In this document: in pieces, positions 6,486 to 14,838 of the stretch | How the letters are laid out: each line of letters opens with the position of its first letter | Position numbering within the stretch: the first letter of the stretch is position 1 | DNA from: RZYP01 sp050256135 | GTDB lineage: Bacteria; Bacillota; Negativicutes; Acidaminococcales; Acidaminococcaceae | DNA: 25,429 nt | Assembly (NCBI GenBank): GCA_050256135.1 | Contig: JBFWIF010000030.1 | Coordinates: forward strand, 1 to 25,429 | Direction: 5' to 3' | Program-made: the position numbers and the translations under genes | Notes under the pieces: generated by a model | Database searches by the model: none | What the model was told of the DNA's origin: nothing | The model's input: only the letters and a program-made list of their open reading frames with translations

Positions 6486-7261
6486 AAAAAATTTTAAAAT
6501 CAAAAATAGTGCCAAAACAGCTAAAATTATTTGCCGAAGCTTTTCCGCATGAGACTTGGGAGCATTTCAGGCGACGTTCAAGGCGTGGTTACAAGGAAGT
6601 AAAGAAACAGATCTATAATGACCAACATGGGTTATGTGCCTATTGTGAAATCAGCATCAAGATGGCGGCAAGTGAAGATAATATAGATGATTTTCGTGTG
6701 GAGCATTTCCATCCTAAAAGTGAGACAACTAATAAAGGTAAAAATTGGCATCTTGCCTGGGACAATATGCTGGGTGTATGTCATGGCGGCAGCCAAAAAG
6801 CTGTGCCGAATTCTGATTGGCGTTATTCTTCCCGCAAAAATGACAGGAGTTGTGACATACCTAAAGGAGGCAGGGACTTGTCACGCGTTATTCTCAATCC
6901 TTTGCATATTCCTGCTGAAGTAAGACTTTTCCGTTATGTTGAGCATAACGGAAAGATGATTGTTGATCCGAAAACTTGTCCGGAAAGATTTTTTAAAAAG
7001 GCTAATAATACTATCCGAGAGCTTAATTTAAATGCGCGTCGTTTAAGACGGATGCGGCTTGCCGTAATTGAAGTTCTCGAGAAAGAAATTGAGAACGGTT
7101 TGCTGGAAGGCATGGAATTTGAGGAGTGTTTGGAAAGGCTGGCAGAAGGTTTGCTATCACCAGATAAACAGGGCGTTTATAGACCATTCTTTACTGTCAT
7201 AAGATGGTATTTGGGACCAGCGGCTGAAAGATTTTTGGCAAAGTCAAGCTACAAGATTTAA
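6482..7261 (+). CDS. ptuB: Septu-like HNH endonuclease (PtuB family)
   Basis: This is a 259-residue protein with an HNH nuclease core. CAYCE gives Cys52 and Cys55 of a zinc-binding pair. RVEHFHPKS (72-80) supplies the first histidine, His75. WHLAWDNMLGVCHGG (89-103) carries Asn95 and Cys100, and Cys124 may complete the zinc site. The spacing (CxxC, EHFxPK, WDNxLxxC) is that of the PtuB/retron-associated HNH family (TIGR02646-like). In Septu it is thought to cut DNA when released or activated by PtuA. The start overlaps the ptuA-like stop by four bases, implying translational coupling. The part after 140 is helical and basic and unrecognised. No reverse transcriptase or msr-msd is nearby, so this is Septu rather than an Ec78-type retron. 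Confidence 0.82.
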   Translation: MKKILKSKIVPKQLKLFAEAFPHETWEHFRRRSRRGYKEVKKQIYNDQHGLCAYCEISIKMAASEDNIDDFRVEHFHPKSETTNKGKNWHLAWDNMLGVCHGGSQKAVPNSDWRYSSRKNDRSCDIPKGGRDLSRVILNPLHIPAEVRLFRYVEHNGKMIVDPKTCPERFFKKANNTIRELNLNARRLRRMRLAVIEVLEKEIENGLLEGMEFEECLERLAEGLLSPDKQGVYRPFFTVIRWYLGPAAERFLAKSSYKI

Positions 7262-7321
7262 CCTTTCCTAAGATTAGGTAATAAAAATTGTTTTTCAGAG
7301 CAAATTGCATTTAAGAAAAGG

Positions 7322-7362
7322 TAATAGGAAAATCCTGCTAGTATAGCAGGATTTTCCTATTA
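7322..7362. terminator. Terminator with perfect 19-bp stem
   Basis: TAATAGGAAAATCCTGCTA (7322-7340) pairs perfectly with 7344-7362 around a 3-base loop. The core TCCTGCT/AGCAGGA flanked by AAAA and TTTT behaves as an intrinsic terminator in both directions. The stem is longer than needed because the flanking arms are also complementary. Confidence 0.75.
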
Positions 7363-7426
7363 GAAGGTAGAAAGTATTACGACAGTCTTTCACGAAAATC
7401 GGGAATTGAGTAAGGAGATTTGTGTA

Positions 7427-8797
7427 ATGTTGAATAAAAATGCGTTTAAAGCCTATGATATAAGGGGGATAGTTCCCTCTGAAGTCAACGAAGAGATGGC
7501 CTATCTTGTCGGCAGAATCTTTGCTGTTATGTACGGTACTAAGGAAGTTGTGGTTGGACGCGATATTCGTACTAGCGGCGAAAAGTTAGTGGCTGCTTTA
7601 TCCGAAGGCTTATGCCATGGTGGCGCTAACGTTATTGATATTGGCCAGTGCGGTACAGAAATGGTTTATTTTGCTACAGCCAATTTGAATGTTGACGGTG
7701 GTATTATGGTTACTGCCAGCCATAATCCGGCTGATTATAACGGCATGAAACTAGTACGCAGAGGAGCAAGGCCTGTATTTTCAGAGACAGGTTTGATGGA
7801 TATCGCTGATATGGTGGTTAAGTCAGATGGTTTGCCACGAGGCGTTTATTTGGATAAACAGGTAGGAACGGTTAGAAAAGTCGATATAATGCCTGCTTAT
7901 ATAGAACATCTGCTTAGCTATATTGATGTTAATTCGTTGTGTCCTATGAAGATAGTAGCTAATCCTGGTAATGGCGGTGCCAATATTGTTTTGAGCAATC
8001 TGGAGAAATATTTGCCTTTTGAATTTGTTAAAATAAATGAAACTCCAGATGGTACTTTCCCTAACGGCGTACCAAACCCTTTATTGGTCAAAAACAGAGA
8101 GGTTACAGCTAAGGCGGTGAAAGAGAATAAGGCAAATCTCGGTATTGCCTGGGATGGTGATTTTGACCGCTGTTTCCTGTTTGATGAAAAGGCAGAGTTT
8201 ATTGAAGGCTACTATATAGTAGGTCTTTTGGCAGAAATTTTCTTAAAGAAATATCCCGGTGAAAAAATCATGTATGATCCACGTTTGACTTGGAATACGT
8301 TAGAAATTGTCAAGCGTCTTGGGGGGACGCCTATAAGATGCCGTAGCGGACACGCGTTCATGAAGGCCTGTATGCGCGAGAATGGCATTATTTATGGTGG
8401 GGAAATGTCGGCGCACCATTACTTCCGCGACTTTTCTTATTGTGACAGCGGCATGATACCATGGCTTTTGGTGACCGAGTACTTGTGTAGCATAGGCAGG
8501 AGCCTTTCTTCATTGGTGGAAGAACGTATGGAAATGTTCCCTTGCAGCGGTGAAATAAACCGTAAGGTTGCAGATTCTGCTGCTGTATTAAAAAAAGTTG
8601 AAGAAAAGTATGCTGTTGGTGGTCAGGCTGATCATTTGGATGGTTTGTCAGTAGATTATGATAAGTGGCGTTTTAATGTACGTATTTCCAATACGGAACC
8701 TGTCGTACGCCTTAATGTAGAAACTCGCGCTGATCAGAAACTTTTGGCAGAAAAAACGCAGGAGATTTTGGAACTTATTGGCGGGGAAGAAGCCTGA
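7427..8797 (+). CDS. Phosphomannomutase/phosphoglucomutase
   Basis: This enzyme interconverts hexose 6-phosphate and 1-phosphate, supplying sugar nucleotides for surface polysaccharide. The alpha-D-phosphohexomutase signature set is complete. With the chosen start, the phosphoserine loop TASHNP has Ser98. The Mg site WDGDFDR has aspartates 243, 245 and 247. The sugar loop GEMSAHH lies at 325-331 and the phosphate-binding loop RISNTEP at 419-425. GEMSAHHYFRD is typical of ManB/AlgC-type enzymes. I use the ATG at 7427 because AAGGAG lies nine bases before it; a TTG at 7406 would add seven residues without support. It is followed 13 bases later by galE, consistent with a two-gene sugar-nucleotide operon. 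PMM versus PGM specificity cannot be decided by eye. Confidence 0.93.
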   Translation: MLNKNAFKAYDIRGIVPSEVNEEMAYLVGRIFAVMYGTKEVVVGRDIRTSGEKLVAALSEGLCHGGANVIDIGQCGTEMVYFATANLNVDGGIMVTASHNPADYNGMKLVRRGARPVFSETGLMDIADMVVKSDGLPRGVYLDKQVGTVRKVDIMPAYIEHLLSYIDVNSLCPMKIVANPGNGGANIVLSNLEKYLPFEFVKINETPDGTFPNGVPNPLLVKNREVTAKAVKENKANLGIAWDGDFDRCFLFDEKAEFIEGYYIVGLLAEIFLKKYPGEKIMYDPRLTWNTLEIVKRLGGTPIRCRSGHAFMKACMRENGIIYGGEMSAHHYFRDFSYCDSGMIPWLLVTEYLCSIGRSLSSLVEERMEMFPCSGEINRKVADSAAVLKKVEEKYAVGGQADHLDGLSVDYDKWRFNVRISNTEPVVRLNVETRADQKLLAEKTQEILELIGGEEA

Positions 8798-8810
8798 GGA
8801 GGCATAAATA

Positions 8811-9800
8811 ATGAATGTATTAGTTACAGGTGGAGCTGGTTATATCGGTTCCCACGTTGTTGAAGAATTAAAGAATAACGGTTTTGTACCGATTGTTTAT
8901 GACAATCTTTCTACGGGGCATGCTGACGCAGTGCCAGAGGATGTACTGCTTATTAATGGCGATATACATGATTTAGATTTTCTGGAACACATCATGGGTG
9001 AATATGAAATTGATGCTGTAATGCATTTTGCTGCCAGCAGTTTAGTTGGCGAATCCATGGAAAACCCTGGACGTTATTATTATAATAATGTAGCGGGTAC
9101 TCTCAGCCTTCTTGATGCAATGCGCAAAGCAGGTGTTGACAGTATAGTATTTTCCTCTACGGCTGCCGTCTATGGCGAACCGGAGAAATGGCCTATTGAG
9201 GAAGAATTCAAGGTCTGCCCGACCAATGTTTACGGCCGGACAAAACTGATGATTGAAACAATGTTGGCTGACTATGATATGGCATACGACTTACGCTATG
9301 TTGCACTCAGATATTTCAATGCGGCTGGTGCTTCTGCGTCTGGTAAGATAGGAGAAGACCACCGCCCGGAAACACATTTGATTCCGATAGTTTTAAAGAC
9401 GGCTTTAAAAATCAGAAGTAGCGTGTCTATTTTTGGCACTGACTACCAAACTCCTGACGGTACCTGTATTCGTGATTATATTCATGTCGCTGACCTCGCC
9501 TCAGCACATGTACTGGCTCTTAAACATTTACTCAATGGAGGAACGAGTAAAGTTTATAATCTTGGCTCTGAAAAGGGTTTCAGCGTCAGAGAAATCATCG
9601 AAACAGCAAAAAAGGTTACCAAAGTTGATTTTGCTGTTTCGGAAGAAAAGAGAAGATCTGGCGATCCTGCAGTACTGATCGCTTCTTCCCGAAAAATTGG
9701 AGAAGAACTCGGCTGGAAGCCTATGCACAGTGCTATAGCTGATATTGTTGCCTCGGCATGGCAATGGCATAAAAAGCATCCACAGGGGTATGAAGAGTAA
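8811..9800 (+). CDS. galE: UDP-glucose 4-epimerase
   Basis: This NAD-dependent short-chain dehydrogenase/reductase interconverts UDP-glucose and UDP-galactose in the cytoplasm. The protein has 329 residues. The Rossmann motif GGAGYIG is at 7-13, the catalytic SST at 115-117, and Tyr141-x-x-x-Lys145 in YGRTK. MHFAASSLVGES and RYFNAAGA are standard GalE segments. The C-terminal SRKIGEELGW is also typical. AGGAGG at 8797-8802 overlaps the stop of the mutase gene and sits eight bases from the ATG, so the two genes are co-transcribed. Together they supply UDP-galactose from glucose-6-phosphate if a uridylyltransferase exists elsewhere. Confidence 0.95.
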   Translation: MNVLVTGGAGYIGSHVVEELKNNGFVPIVYDNLSTGHADAVPEDVLLINGDIHDLDFLEHIMGEYEIDAVMHFAASSLVGESMENPGRYYYNNVAGTLSLLDAMRKAGVDSIVFSSTAAVYGEPEKWPIEEEFKVCPTNVYGRTKLMIETMLADYDMAYDLRYVALRYFNAAGASASGKIGEDHRPETHLIPIVLKTALKIRSSVSIFGTDYQTPDGTCIRDYIHVADLASAHVLALKHLLNGGTSKVYNLGSEKGFSVREIIETAKKVTKVDFAVSEEKRRSGDPAVLIASSRKIGEELGWKPMHSAIADIVASAWQWHKKHPQGYEE

Positions 9801-9814
9801 TAGACCAGAGGGCG

Positions 9815-9850
9815 GGCTGTCCGGAAAGGCGGAAACCTTTTCAGGCAGCC
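9815..9850 (+). terminator. Possible weak terminator after galE
   Basis: GGCTG (9815-9819) faces CAGCC (9846-9850), and the inner arms (CCGGAAAGG / CCTTTTCAGG) pair imperfectly. Only TTAATAT follows, so termination would be weak. Some transcription may continue into the ABC-F gene. Confidence 0.4.
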
Positions 9851-9905
9851 TTAATATATGTTTGTTAGTGAATTTTAGGTAAAGAAAATAAGGGATTGAT
9901 TTTAT

Positions 9906-11825
9906 ATGCAATTAGTAGTTGAAAAAATAGTAAAATGTTTTGGTATTCATGAAATTTTTAAAGATGTCAGTTTTATGATCGACCGGGGTGAAAAAATTGG
10001 ACTGGTGGGCGTTAACGGTAGCGGTAAAACCACTTTGCTAAGATGTTTGTTGGCACCGGAGACAATAGACGGAGGTTCGATCAAGTTTGAGCAAGGCATC
10101 CGGATAGGGTATGTTGAACAGGGTTTTCAGAGTATCGGTGAAGGGACGCTATGGCAATTTTTGCTGAACTCTGCCAAGGATATTTTGGAATTGCGTGAAA
10201 AAATGACAGAGTTAGAAAAGAAGATTGCTGTGGCCAAGGGAGCTGAACTTGATAATTTTCTGACTGACTATGCTAGAGTTTCAAATATTTACGAACATGC
10301 TGACGGCTATAATTATGAGAATAGGATCAAGATAGTCCTGCATGGTTTGGGGTTCCCAGAAAAAGAATGGGATAAGCCGGCTGAAAATTTTTCAGGAGGC
10401 CAGAAGACTAGGATTTTATTGGCTGCTGCACTTGTCAAAGAGCCGGATCTCCTTATTCTGGATGAACCGACAAATCATCTTGATATCAGAATGACAGAAT
10501 GGCTGGAAGGTTATTTACGTGATTTTAAAGGCGGCGTTTTGATTGTCAGTCATGACCGTTTTTTCCTTAATAATGTTGTTGGCAGAATTTTGGAGATGAC
10601 CGGCGGCCGCTTGCAGAATTTTAAAGGTAACTATGACCAGTATCTATCGCAAAAGGAAATTCAGACAGCAACTTTGGAAGCTGCATATGAAGCTCAGCAA
10701 GAATACATTGAGCGTACTGAAGCCTATATACGCAGGTTCAAAGCCGGTATCAAAAGCAAGATGGCTCGTGGTCGGCAATCGCAGTTAAACAGGCTGGAAC
10801 GAATTGATGGACCTGAAAGAATTGAAGAATTTGAGCTAAGATTGCCTCCTGCACCAGAATCAGCGGAAAGAGTATTGGTTTTGGAGAATTTGGCTGTGGG
10901 TTATGGCGAAAATGTTTTACTCAAACATATTGACCTTGTGCTGCGCAGAGGCGAGAAGACCGCATTACTTGGCCCCAACGGTGCCGGCAAAACAACGCTG
11001 CTTAAAACTATCTTAGGAGAATTATCACCGCTCGCGGGCAAAGCAAAAATTGGCAATCGTGTTAAAATTGGTTATTTTTCCCAGAGTTATGAGCGACTTG
11101 ACCCTAAACAGACCCTGCTGGATAATTTTTTGACCGAATATGGCTATACGACGGAATATACACGTTCACTGCTCGGCGGCATGCTGTTTCATGGCGATGA
11201 TGTTTTTAAAGAAATAGGCACACTCTCCGGTGGGCAGAAGGCACGTTTGGTTTTATTGAAGCTTGTCCTCGATGGTTCCAACCTTTTAGTGCTTGATGAA
11301 CCGACGAATCATCTGGATATTGCGGCTAGGGAAGCCGTGGAAGCAGCTTTGGAAGCTTATGACGGTACGGTGCTTGTCGTCAGCCATGACCGTTATTTCA
11401 TCAATGAAGTTGCGAGCCGTATCTGGGAAATAGATAACCAGCAGGTTAATGATTATAAGGGGAACTATTCTTTCTACGTTGAAGAGAAAGTAAAACGCTC
11501 TGCTTTAGCTGCTGCAGTTGCTACTGCGCCTAAAAATGAGAATAAAGGGCTCGAAAGCGAAGGCAGGACAATAAAAGCCAGGCCGGAGGAAAAACAACGC
11601 AGATACAGTGAGCAAGAAAGAGAAAAATTATTGGCTAAAGTTGAACTAAACATCCGCGAGCAGGAAGCAATGCTGAAGGTTTTGGCAAAACAGCTTGCAG
11701 ACCCTGCTAACCATGAGGATTTGGAAAATAGTGCTAGACTTGCCGAAGAATATGAAAAAATGAAGAATGAAATAGATAGTCTTATGCTTAAGTGGGAAGA
11801 GCTGATGGTGACTGCTGAAGAGTAA
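9906..11825 (+). CDS. ABC-F family ATPase, YdiF-like
   Basis: This is a 639-residue soluble twin ATPase of the ribosome-associated ABC-F family. ATPase 1 has Walker A GVNGSGKT (35-42), signature FSGGQK (162-167) and Walker B LLILDE (182-187). ATPase 2 has GPNGAGKT (356-363), LSGGQK (440-445) and LVLDEPTNHLD. Between them (about 225-310) is the linker with the basic KSKMARGRQSQLNRLE segment that reaches the peptidyl-tRNA in studied members. The tail beyond 560 is a charged coiled coil. There are no membrane segments, so it is not a transporter. Length, linker and tail fit the YdiF group. The role is probably in translation; antibiotic protection cannot be claimed. AGGGA lies 10 bases before the ATG. 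A second ABC-F of a different type occurs at 20704. Confidence 0.9.
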   Translation: MQLVVEKIVKCFGIHEIFKDVSFMIDRGEKIGLVGVNGSGKTTLLRCLLAPETIDGGSIKFEQGIRIGYVEQGFQSIGEGTLWQFLLNSAKDILELREKMTELEKKIAVAKGAELDNFLTDYARVSNIYEHADGYNYENRIKIVLHGLGFPEKEWDKPAENFSGGQKTRILLAAALVKEPDLLILDEPTNHLDIRMTEWLEGYLRDFKGGVLIVSHDRFFLNNVVGRILEMTGGRLQNFKGNYDQYLSQKEIQTATLEAAYEAQQEYIERTEAYIRRFKAGIKSKMARGRQSQLNRLERIDGPERIEEFELRLPPAPESAERVLVLENLAVGYGENVLLKHIDLVLRRGEKTALLGPNGAGKTTLLKTILGELSPLAGKAKIGNRVKIGYFSQSYERLDPKQTLLDNFLTEYGYTTEYTRSLLGGMLFHGDDVFKEIGTLSGGQKARLVLLKLVLDGSNLLVLDEPTNHLDIAAREAVEAALEAYDGTVLVVSHDRYFINEVASRIWEIDNQQVNDYKGNYSFYVEEKVKRSALAAAVATAPKNENKGLESEGRTIKARPEEKQRRYSEQEREKLLAKVELNIREQEAMLKVLAKQLADPANHEDLENSARLAEEYEKMKNEIDSLMLKWEELMVTAEE

Positions 11826-11885
11826 AACATTACAGTTTGATGCCAATTCCGAATATATATATGTAAAATTGCTAATAAATAGCAC

Positions 11886-11902
11886 TTGTATACAGTATAC
11901 TT
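11886..11902. promoter_or_regulatory. Candidate operator GTATAC-A-GTATAC
   Basis: TTGTATACAGTATACTT contains two GTATAC words (11888-11893 and 11895-11900) around a central A, giving dyad symmetry of the kind bound by GntR-family repressors. It lies about 50 bases upstream of an extended -10 element. No regulator gene is adjacent, so this is suggestive only. Confidence 0.3.
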
Positions 11903-11950
11903 GCTGCAAAAAGGTAGCGCCTAAGAACCGAATAATGTTAAAATACTTTG

Positions 11951-11959
11951 TGCTATAGT
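11951..11959 (+). promoter_or_regulatory. Extended -10 element before the DcuC-like gene
   Basis: TGCTATAGT matches the TGnTATAnT extended -10 form. The -35 region is poor. The expected start is only a few bases upstream of the Shine-Dalgarno sequence AAAGGGGG (11971-11978), so the leader would be short. Confidence 0.35.
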
Positions 11960-11986
11960 TCGTATTTTATAAAGGGGGTTTTATTT

Positions 11987-13240
11987 ATGATGATAGCGCT
12001 TGGGTGTCTGATAATCATTGCTGCTATTTATTTGATGCTGAAACGCTACGATTCAAGGCTTGTTCTGATTGGGGCAGGTATTTTGATGGCGGCACTGGCC
12101 GGCAAACCGATGACGGCGCTTGACGCTTTTGCCAAGGCAATGGTTTCTGGTGGTTTGATTACTTCGGTTTGTTCTGTAATGGGTTTTGCACTGGTTATGA
12201 AATACACTACCTGTGACAAACATTTGATTTGTCTTTTAGCAGGAATATTGAAAAAAGCCAGACCACTTTTGATTCCTGGAACAACAATCATTACTTTTAT
12301 AATTAACATTGCTTTACCAAGTGCAGCTGGCTGTTCTGCCGCTGTAGGCGCCATTTTCATTCCAATCCTGATGTCTTCAGGTATTCATCCGGCTATGGCT
12401 GCTGCTGCTGTAAAATCTGGTACATTTGGCAGTATGTTAAGTCCTGGGCTGATGCATAACGGCGTTATTGCTAAATTAGCTAACGTACAGATTGTGGATG
12501 TTATTCAAAACCATATGATGGCTGATATAGCCGCAGTTTTGATAACAGCTGCCAGTGTAACGATTTTGGCTTACGTTATGAAAGAAAACGCAGGTCATGA
12601 AGCTGAAAGCAATATTACAATCGAAGAAGGCTTTAAGAGTAACCCTCTTTATGCTTTAATGCCTATCCTGCCTGTTGTTATTCTGGTGCTTGGCGCGACC
12701 GGCAAGGTGCCGGCTTTGAAAATGGGCGTGCCTCACGCTATGCTTATAGGTGCTATAATTGCACTTATGGTAACGAGATGCAATCCCACTGAACTTACCA
12801 AATCATTCTTTAATGGTATGGGCAATGGTTATGGTGAAATAATCAGTATTATTATTTCAGTAGGTGTTTTTGTCAGCGGTATGAAGGCCATGGGTCTTGT
12901 TGCTGCTTTCTTGAAAGCTATGGTCAGCTCAGAAGGGGTTATTAAGATTGCGGCGGCTTTTGGTCCGTTCCTTCTTGGTATGGTTAGCGGCAGCGGTGAT
13001 GCTGCAACAGTTGCCTTCAATGAATCAATAACTCCGCATGCAGCACAATTTGGCCTCAGTATTGTTGACATGGGCTCCATTGCTGCTCTCGGTGGTACCC
13101 TTGGCCGCACAATGTCTCCAATAGCAGGTGCTACTATCATCTGTGCCGGTATTGCAGGCTGTAATCCAATCGAAGTTGCAAAACGTAATGCTTTGGGCGT
13201 TACTATTGCCTTGATTGTTGGTATGATGATTCTTCTGTAA
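11987..13240 (+). CDS. DcuC-family C4-dicarboxylate transporter
   Basis: This is a polytopic membrane protein of 417 residues with about a dozen hydrophobic segments and no cleavable signal. The last third (GSGDAATVAFNESI, GTLGRTMSPIAGATI, AGCNPIEVAKRNA) follows the conserved DcuC C-terminal pattern. The earlier SAAGCSAAVGAIFIPILMS and KSGTFGSMLSPG fit the first repeat. DcuC-type carriers exchange or export succinate, fumarate or malate under anaerobic conditions, which would suit a succinate-metabolising anaerobe; the actual substrate is inference. The start at 11987 is chosen for AAAGGGGG eight bases upstream; the open frame extends to a TTG at 11948 without a ribosome-binding site. Single-gene unit with its own terminator. 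Confidence 0.82.
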   Translation: MMIALGCLIIIAAIYLMLKRYDSRLVLIGAGILMAALAGKPMTALDAFAKAMVSGGLITSVCSVMGFALVMKYTTCDKHLICLLAGILKKARPLLIPGTTIITFIINIALPSAAGCSAAVGAIFIPILMSSGIHPAMAAAAVKSGTFGSMLSPGLMHNGVIAKLANVQIVDVIQNHMMADIAAVLITAASVTILAYVMKENAGHEAESNITIEEGFKSNPLYALMPILPVVILVLGATGKVPALKMGVPHAMLIGAIIALMVTRCNPTELTKSFFNGMGNGYGEIISIIISVGVFVSGMKAMGLVAAFLKAMVSSEGVIKIAAAFGPFLLGMVSGSGDAATVAFNESITPHAAQFGLSIVDMGSIAALGGTLGRTMSPIAGATIICAGIAGCNPIEVAKRNALGVTIALIVGMMILL

Positions 13241-13270
13241 CTTGCTGGGTTGAATAATATGATTTTTGAA

Positions 13271-13300
13271 CCTGCCGCTTTTTGCGGCAGGCTTTTTTTA
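13271..13300 (+). terminator. Strong terminator after the DcuC-like gene
   Basis: CCTGCCGC (13271-13278), loop TTTTT and GCGGCAGG (13284-13291) form a GC-rich stem followed by CTTTTTTT. Confidence 0.93.
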
Positions 13301-13315
13301 TTTCAGGTCGAATAA

Positions 13316-13321
13316 TATAAT
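13316..13321 (+). promoter_or_regulatory. Possible -10 element before the UDG gene
   Basis: A perfect TATAAT lies between the DcuC-like terminator and the UDG gene. The matching -35 position falls in the T-tract of the terminator, so only the -10 is convincing. Confidence 0.35.
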
Positions 13322-13353
13322 GTATCTTTTTCCTGGAGGTTATTGGAGGTTAT

Positions 13354-14043
13354 ATGTTAATAGAAAATTTTTTACAGGAACTTCAGAAATATAATGCACC
13401 GCTGGTATTCAATCCTTGGGCTGATTATGATCAATTACATGATATCAGCCCCTTAGCCCCTGTGATACGTGCTGCCAATCTAAAAAGGTATCTTGAATTA
13501 CGTCGTAATGCACGCTATCTTTTTATTGCTGAAGGCCTTGGCTATCAAGGGGGACACTTTTCCGGCATTGCGATGACATCGGAACGTATACTGCTGGGCA
13601 GACATGTTTCAGTAAATCCGCAGTGTGTACTTGGCGACTGGCAATACCGACGCACAAGCAATCCAGATAGTATTTTTTTGAATAAAAAACAACAGATCGA
13701 CGGTTTTAACGAACCTACTGCCACAGTAATGTGGAATACCTTAGCAAGACATAATCTTTCCACAGTGGAAGTAATACTTTGGAATATCTTCCCCTTTCAT
13801 CCTTATAAAAAGACGGGACTTCTGACCAACAGGACTCCTGGCAAGGAGGAGTTGGATATAGGTATTAATTATGCCAAAATGCTTCTCGAATTGATTCCGA
13901 ACATGAAAATTATTGCAATAGGACAGAAAGCAGCAAATACTTTAAGGGTTTATGGTGTCGACTGTGCCGCCGTTCCGCATCCGTCAATGGGAGGGGCCAC
14001 TCGGTTTAAAGAGGCAGTCGCCAGATTATTTGCTGAGTCTTGA
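13354..14043 (+). CDS. Uracil-DNA glycosylase superfamily protein
   Basis: This is a 229-residue protein of the UDG fold. IAEGLGYQGGHFSGIAMTSE (58-77) corresponds to the water-activating motif 1 loop of family 4/5-like enzymes (GxxxGxxxxxxG with a nearby acid). NIFPFHP (144-150) is a motif seen in this group. IGQKAAN and HPSMGG (209-214) match the DNA-intercalation loop position. It would remove uracil from DNA, although a binding-only UDG-like role is possible. The ATG is preceded by a 10-bp direct duplication of TGGAGGTTAT (13334-13353), so two Shine-Dalgarno copies lie 4 and 14 bases upstream. The gene is followed 11 bases later by the threonine exporter subunit and probably shares its transcript. 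Confidence 0.75.
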   Translation: MLIENFLQELQKYNAPLVFNPWADYDQLHDISPLAPVIRAANLKRYLELRRNARYLFIAEGLGYQGGHFSGIAMTSERILLGRHVSVNPQCVLGDWQYRRTSNPDSIFLNKKQQIDGFNEPTATVMWNTLARHNLSTVEVILWNIFPFHPYKKTGLLTNRTPGKEELDIGINYAKMLLELIPNMKIIAIGQKAANTLRVYGVDCAAVPHPSMGGATRFKEAVARLFAES

Positions 14044-14054
14044 CAGGAGATAAA

Positions 14055-14825
14055 ATGATGACAGAGAAAGTTATGGCAATGAGTCAGGAAGAGATGCTGA
14101 ATATTGCATTGACAGCTGGGAAGATACTTTTAACCAGCGGAGCCGAAACCTATAGAGTGGAGGATACTATTATTCGCCTTTGTGCCTGGCGAAAGATGGA
14201 TTATGTCAAAGTCTTTGTTACACCGACTGTGATAATAATTGGCGATGAAAAGGCACACGGCTTTACTTGTATGACGCGTGTGACTGCACGTACGACCGAT
14301 CTTAGTCTGATTAGCGCAGTCAGTGAGATGTCTTATAGCTTTGGTAAATGGTCCCTAGGTTATAAGGAAACAAAATCGTTTTTGGAAGAGCTGCGGAAAC
14401 TGCCGGTTCCTTCCAAGTATATGACAAGTTTTGCATCTGGTATTGCCGCAGCATGTTTTGCTGTAATGCTAGGTGGTAATTTCGCTGATTTTGGGGCAGC
14501 GTTTCTTACTGGTTTTGCTGCTATGCTGGCTGTAAAACAGTTGGCAGTTTTACGTATTACATCTTTTTGGGAAAATACCTTGGCTGGTATGATCATTGCC
14601 TTAGTAGCCTTAACCTGCTGTCAGCTTAATAGCGAATGCACGCAGGAAAAAATAATTGTTGGCAGCATTATGCCATTTTTACCAGGTGTATCCTTTACCA
14701 ATGGTCTTAGGGATTTTATGGCTGGCGACCTCTTGTCAGGGAACTCGCGCATTGCAGAAGCATTCTTATTTGCTGCTTCGCTGGCGGTTGGTATTGCCGT
14801 AGTTCTTCGTATTTGGCTGGCCTAG
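14055..14825 (+). CDS. Threonine/serine exporter, YjjP-type subunit (DUF1212)
   Basis: This is a membrane protein of about 256 residues. The cytoplasmic first half carries LLTSGAETYRVEDTI and FVTPTVIII, the hallmark of the ThrE N-terminal (DUF1212/YjjP) family. Hydrophobic segments follow from about residue 120. In the split form this subunit works with a YjjB-like partner, which is the next gene. The open frame reaches back to a TTG at 14040 overlapping the UDG stop, but AGGAGA (14045-14050) points to the ATG at 14055 or the adjacent ATG at 14058. The family exports threonine, serine or related small acids; substrate not proven here. Confidence 0.88.
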   Translation: MMTEKVMAMSQEEMLNIALTAGKILLTSGAETYRVEDTIIRLCAWRKMDYVKVFVTPTVIIIGDEKAHGFTCMTRVTARTTDLSLISAVSEMSYSFGKWSLGYKETKSFLEELRKLPVPSKYMTSFASGIAAACFAVMLGGNFADFGAAFLTGFAAMLAVKQLAVLRITSFWENTLAGMIIALVALTCCQLNSECTQEKIIVGSIMPFLPGVSFTNGLRDFMAGDLLSGNSRIAEAFLFAASLAVGIAVVLRIWLA

Positions 14826-14838
14826 GGGGTAAGTTTTG

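Noticed and set aside
11474..11909. Overlapping minus-strand frames at the end of the YdiF-like gene
   Set aside because: They are antisense shadows of the coiled-coil tail, serine-rich from complementary codons, without start signals.
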